Shown here in pieces: positions 34,387 to 38,654 of a DNA stretch of 38,654 bases. Made by a program: the position numbers and the translations under genes. Positions within the stretch are counted from its first letter, which is position 1, and each line of letters starts with the position of its first letter. The notes under the pieces are model-generated. The model made no database searches. It was not told the origin of the DNA and worked only from the letters and a program-made list of their open reading frames with translations. Source of the stretch: Microcaldota archaeon (lineage in GTDB: Archaea; Iainarchaeota; Iainarchaeia; Iainarchaeales; 1-14-0-10-31-34); contig JAHJUD010000048.1 in assembly GCA_018829335.1 (NCBI GenBank), forward strand, positions 1 through 38,654, read 5' to 3'.

Positions 34387-35262
34387 ATGGAAAATAAAAA
34401 TTATTTAATTTTGTCTTTTGGGATTATTTTTGCTGTGTTAATTATTGCAATTGCATTTAATTTAAACAGTTTTAATCCTGAAAAAACAGGAGAAAAAAAC
34501 AATACAGTTTTGGTGCCTGATTATTTAGTAAAAGAAAATTCAGTTCAGTACTCAGGCAGTTTGGATTCGGCAATATCAAGCGACACAATAAGTTTTGCTT
34601 CAGATGATTCACAAAACGACAAAAGGCTTTTGACTGTTTCAGGGACAGCAACATTAAAGGAAAGTCCAAACAAAGCATTAATTGTGTTAAGCGTGCAGAC
34701 AGTAAACAAGAATGCAGCACAAAGCCAGCAGGAAAACGCAAACCTTTCAGCTAATGTAAAAAATGCATTAAAAGAACTTGGATTAAGTGATGACAGCATT
34801 AAAACAGTTTCATATAATTTAAACGAAAAACAGGAATGGAATGCTTTAACAAAAAAATATGAAATAATAGGTTATCAAACAACAAACAGTATTCAGGTTA
34901 CAGTGACTGATTTAAGCACTACAGGAAAAGTAATTGATAAGGCAGTAGAAGCAGGAGCAAATAATGTTTCAAGTGTTAGTTTTGCTTTATCTGAAGAAAA
35001 ACAAGCAGTTTTAATGAGTGAAGCATTAAAGCAGGCTTCAGTTAATGCAAAAACTAAAGCAGAAAGCATTGCTTTAGGATTAAATGTTTCTTTAGGGAAT
35101 GTTTTTAGTGCAAGCGAAAACAGTTATTATTCTGTTCCATACTTAAGAAATTATTCGATGGATTCAGCTGGAATGGGAATGGAAGTGCAAGCTGATACGC
35201 TTATTACCCCTGGAGACATTGAATTCAGCGCAACAGTTACAGTGCAGTTTGAAATAATTTAA
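34387..35262 (+). CDS. SIMPL (DUF541) domain protein, membrane-anchored
   Basis: LLTVSGTATLKESPNKALIVLSVQT..., TGKVIDKAVEAGANNVSSVSFALSEEKQ; AAGGAGG upstream of ATG 34387. Confidence 0.88.
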   Translation: MENKNYLILSFGIIFAVLIIAIAFNLNSFNPEKTGEKNNTVLVPDYLVKENSVQYSGSLDSAISSDTISFASDDSQNDKRLLTVSGTATLKESPNKALIVLSVQTVNKNAAQSQQENANLSANVKNALKELGLSDDSIKTVSYNLNEKQEWNALTKKYEIIGYQTTNSIQVTVTDLSTTGKVIDKAVEAGANNVSSVSFALSEEKQAVLMSEALKQASVNAKTKAESIALGLNVSLGNVFSASENSYYSVPYLRNYSMDSAGMGMEVQADTLITPGDIEFSATVTVQFEII

Positions 35263-35438
35263 ACTGCATTTTCTTTTTCTTTTTTTTAAAATAAATTTTT
35301 AAAATAAAATTAGAATGGTTAAAGAAAGCAAGCCAGGGATCTGCAATGCAGTATAACTTGCTTCCTTAACTCCCAATACCAGAATAACAATTCAAACAAA
35401 CTATTTAAAAAAATTATTCTATTTAACTACATAATTTT

Positions 35439-36881
35439 TTATTTTGCTGCAACTGTTTTTGTTACAATTAAGAGAATTACTCCTATTACAAAGATTGCTG
35501 CAAGAACTGTTGTTGTGCTTGAATCTTCTTTTCCGCATTGGTCTTCAATGTCAATGCAAGAACTCCATATTCCATTAATGCAGGTTTTGGTTCCAGGGCA
35601 ATTACTTATAGTGCAGTCTCTTTGTTCTCCTTCACTACAAGTAATAGAAGAATAACTTATTGTTTTTGTCTGATAACCTGTTTTTTTTGCTGTTATGTCT
35701 TGTATTCCTTCTGTTTCAATAAAACTGGTTAATCCTTGAGTGTTGGTTGTTTTTGTTTCTCCTGCATAAGTTACCTGAACATTAGCTAAAGGATTTCCTT
35801 GGGAATCAGTTACTTTAACAGTTAAAATTGTCTCAATTTTTGTTTCTGCAGTTGTTGTTGTAATAACTAATTCTTTTAATTCACAGTCTAAAGGACAGCT
35901 TGCATAATCTTCAAAAGGGCTTTCGCATTTATTGTTTCCGCATTCAATTGACTCAATAGTAAGGTTAACTGTTTTTGTAGCATAGCCTGTTGTGGTTAAA
36001 GTAACTGAAGTAAATTCTTTTTGTGCGTTAAGGATTAACTGGCCTTGAATGTTAGTGTAATATGTTTTTCCTGCATAAACTGTTTTAGTGTTAATTAAAG
36101 GTGTTCCTTCATCAGTTAAAGTTGTTAAAGTAAATGACTGGCCATGCTGTATTATTTGAGGTTTTACTTCAACTATGATTTCTTTTAATGGCACAGGACA
36201 AGAATCATTTGGAATATCATTGCATTCTCCCCACTGGGAACCAGAACAAGTTTGTGTTCCAGTACATCCTTGGATTGTAGTGCAGTTTTGTGTTGCGCTT
36301 GTAGTGCATGAACCACAAGATTGTGATTCAGATGGCTTGAATTCTGTTGTGCCACAAGAACTCAAATCACTGCAAGTTCTTGTTTGGCTTCCATTACTAC
36401 AGATTCCCCAACTGCTGCAGCTCCAGTTTTCTTCGCATGATTCAATGCATTCAGTTGTCTGATAATTGTTTTCACAGCAATAGTCTGAAGAAAAAATTTC
36501 TGCACCACAATAGCATTCTTCTGTAATTAATCCTTGAGAACAGGTTCCAATAGGACAGTTGTCGTCAGGGAAAATATCAATGCATTCAGTCCAGCTTTCA
36601 TTAAAGCATCCTTGCTTTCCTGAACATCCTTTTGTTGTAGTGCAGTCTTGCACTTCTATTTCTTCGCATTCAATGACATAACAATTTTTTGTTTGAACTG
36701 GTTTATTGCTTTCTGTTCCGCAGTTGTTGTTGTCCCAGCAGGTTCTGGCCTGCTGATTGTTAATACAAGAACTCCAAACAGAACATTCCCATTGTTCATA
36801 ACATGAACTTAAACTAGTAACCTGGCTAAAAAAAAAAGAAAAAACAATCAATAAAACTAGAATAAACAAAAATCTTTTCAT
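35439..36881 (-). CDS. Cys-rich surface protein with TSP1-like modules, beta-sandwich repeats and C-terminal TM
   Basis: WECSVWSSCINNQQARTC, WSCSSWGICSNGSQTRTC, CTTIQGCTGTQTCSGSQWGECNDIPNDSCP; C-terminal TM VLAAIFVIGVILLIVT. Confidence 0.78.
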   Translation of the reverse strand: MKRFLFILVLLIVFSFFFSQVTSLSSCYEQWECSVWSSCINNQQARTCWDNNNCGTESNKPVQTKNCYVIECEEIEVQDCTTTKGCSGKQGCFNESWTECIDIFPDDNCPIGTCSQGLITEECYCGAEIFSSDYCCENNYQTTECIESCEENWSCSSWGICSNGSQTRTCSDLSSCGTTEFKPSESQSCGSCTTSATQNCTTIQGCTGTQTCSGSQWGECNDIPNDSCPVPLKEIIVEVKPQIIQHGQSFTLTTLTDEGTPLINTKTVYAGKTYYTNIQGQLILNAQKEFTSVTLTTTGYATKTVNLTIESIECGNNKCESPFEDYASCPLDCELKELVITTTTAETKIETILTVKVTDSQGNPLANVQVTYAGETKTTNTQGLTSFIETEGIQDITAKKTGYQTKTISYSSITCSEGEQRDCTISNCPGTKTCINGIWSSCIDIEDQCGKEDSSTTTVLAAIFVIGVILLIVTKTVAAK

Positions 36882-36968
36882 TAAGAGAATTAGCGTTTTA
36901 GTGTTTAAATATATTTGCTTAAATCAAACCAAAAACAATTTAAAGGAAAATAGTGTAATAATAAGTGA

Positions 36969-38591
36969 ATGAAAATAAAATTATTGTTTTTAGTTGTTTT
37001 AATAGTTTTTTTTATGGGCTGCCCTGACATTTTTCCCAATGGCGGAGGAAACGGGGGAGGAACAAATGATGTGGCTTTAGGCGCGCCATCAAACCTTAAC
37101 GCAACACCAAAAACTAATGCAATTGACTTAAGCTGGGACCAAATAACAAACGAAAACTTAAAAGGATTCAATATTTACAGGACATTAAACCAAGGAAAAG
37201 ATTATGGAAAAATAAATTCTTATCCTATAACTGACAGCAGTTTCAGGGATGACGGATTAACAGGCGGGATAACATATTATTATGTGGTTACTTCAATTAC
37301 AAAAACAGATAAAGAAAGCAATTATTCAGAAGAGGCAAACGCTGTTCCAATAATACTTGAAGACAAAAACCAGCAAAGCCCTTACATGGAATTATGCGGA
37401 AAAGAACCAACACAATTAAAAATAGACCAATGCCTGAATGAATATGCATTAGGATTCAACGATATTTCTGCCTGCAGGGAAATGAAAGAATTAAATGTAG
37501 ACAAATGCATTAAAGAAATCGCAGTAAAATTAAACGATTATGATTCATGCAAAGAAATAAAACTAAAAAATGTAACAATAAGAGATGAATGCTTTTATGA
37601 AATATCAATTGCATTAAAGGATGCAACAGGCTGCAATCAAATAATAACAACAACAAAAGCAAATGAATGCAATGCAATTGTTGCAGCAGCAGAAAACAGC
37701 CTTGAAGCATGCAGAAAAATTTCAGTGATAAAAGACAAGGACATCTGCTTTAAGGCGCTTGCTTTAACAGGCAAAAACTATGTTATATGCAATTATATTT
37801 CAACTGCAAAAACAGATAAAGGATTTGAAAGAGACGACTGCCTGAATACAATTCTTTCAACCGTTAAAGAAGAAACTTTATGCGAATACTTTATAGACCA
37901 AAAAGAAAAAAACAATTGTTACTGGGAAGTCGGAGCATTCCTAAAAAACCATTTAATATGCAAAAAATCATCTGACCAAAACATAACAGACCACTGCATT
38001 AAAGATGTTGCAATAGCAGAAGAAGATTCAGATTACTGCCTTCAGATTGAAGACACAAACATTTTCCAGGAATGCGTTATAGCAGTTTCAGAAGCAAACC
38101 CAAACAAAGACGTATGCGCGTTAATAACAGAATTATCAGTAAAAGATACCTGCTATTATAATACTGCTAAAGCAACAGAAAAAGACGTTTACTGCACTTA
38201 CATAATAGAAAACGAAATAAAAGACACATGCTATTCTGAACTTGCAATAGAATTAAATAATGCCGCATTATGCGGCAAAATAAGGTATTTAAGCCCAAAC
38301 CTAAGAAATTACTGTTATTCAACTGTTGCAGTAAATTCACTTAATTCTATTTTATGCGAAAAAGTTACAGGAAGCGACACTTATGTTTCCTGTTATAAAG
38401 CAATTGCAATTGAATTAACAGACTACACTATATGTGATTCTGCATCAAAAAGATTTACTACTTTAGTTTACTTAACACAAGACTATTGTTTTTATGGTTA
38501 TGCAGAAGAAACAAAAGAAGCAAACGCCTGCGAACAAATCAACAATCCGGTTTACAGAAACGACTGCGATGTAAACGCTTTAGCACCTTAA
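36969..38591 (+). CDS. Lipoprotein with FN3-like domain and long Cys-containing helical repeat region
   Basis: Lipobox VFFMGC; APSNLNATPKTNAIDLSWDQITNENLKGFNIYR (FN3); repeated C..I....xD.C......A pattern. Confidence 0.72.
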   Translation: MKIKLLFLVVLIVFFMGCPDIFPNGGGNGGGTNDVALGAPSNLNATPKTNAIDLSWDQITNENLKGFNIYRTLNQGKDYGKINSYPITDSSFRDDGLTGGITYYYVVTSITKTDKESNYSEEANAVPIILEDKNQQSPYMELCGKEPTQLKIDQCLNEYALGFNDISACREMKELNVDKCIKEIAVKLNDYDSCKEIKLKNVTIRDECFYEISIALKDATGCNQIITTTKANECNAIVAAAENSLEACRKISVIKDKDICFKALALTGKNYVICNYISTAKTDKGFERDDCLNTILSTVKEETLCEYFIDQKEKNNCYWEVGAFLKNHLICKKSSDQNITDHCIKDVAIAEEDSDYCLQIEDTNIFQECVIAVSEANPNKDVCALITELSVKDTCYYNTAKATEKDVYCTYIIENEIKDTCYSELAIELNNAALCGKIRYLSPNLRNYCYSTVAVNSLNSILCEKVTGSDTYVSCYKAIAIELTDYTICDSASKRFTTLVYLTQDYCFYGYAEETKEANACEQINNPVYRNDCDVNALAP

Positions 38592-38594
38592 ACT

Positions 38595-38654
38595 TTTAAA
38601 AAAAGTTTTTAATCAAAACAACCTTTAAACCTTTTAGGAAAAGCTTTACCAAAA
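38595..38654 (+). repeat. Hairpin modules of the same family at window edge
   Basis: AAACTTTTaaAAAAAGTTT then TTAATCAAAA; AAACCTTTTaggAAAAGCTTT then ACCAAAA. Confidence 0.65.

Noticed and set aside
1-38654. rRNA genes, integrase or transposase inside the window
   Set aside because: No rRNA motifs, tyrosine/serine recombinase motifs or DDE transposase seen in the ORF translations.

Overview
AT-rich archaeal chromosomal segment, probably DPANN/Diapherotrites-like (lineage is inferred from gene content only). It is gene-dense. Housekeeping: alaS 3' end, argS coupled to a RelA/SpoT homologue, four tRNA genes, an ABC-2 exporter, a TIGR00725-like protein and a DMT transporter. It also has a group-3-like NiFe hydrogenase pair with hypC and a maturation protease nearby, many lipoproteins and Cys-rich secreted proteins, and at least five toxin-antitoxin or TA-like modules (VapC/AbrB, HicAB, a RelE with an in-frame stop, AbiE, and a DUF3368-PIN triad). 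The most unusual signal is a family of modular palindromes (hairpins) tied to the tRNA genes. In three intact tRNA genes and one tRNA remnant a hairpin begins one base (T) after the discriminator base, and in tRNA-Arg and its remnant the hairpin starts at that T. Stem sequences differ but pairing is kept. Further hairpins fill tRNA 5' leaders, 3' trailers and the whole tRNA-Arg intron, and recur in intergenic DNA. Two TA cassettes (hicAB; abiE plus a HEAT-like gene) are each bracketed by an intact tRNA and a duplicated 3' end of the same tRNA type with its abutting hairpin, as expected for small tRNA-targeted integrations without their own integrase. I ran no homology searches; family names come from motifs read in the translations.
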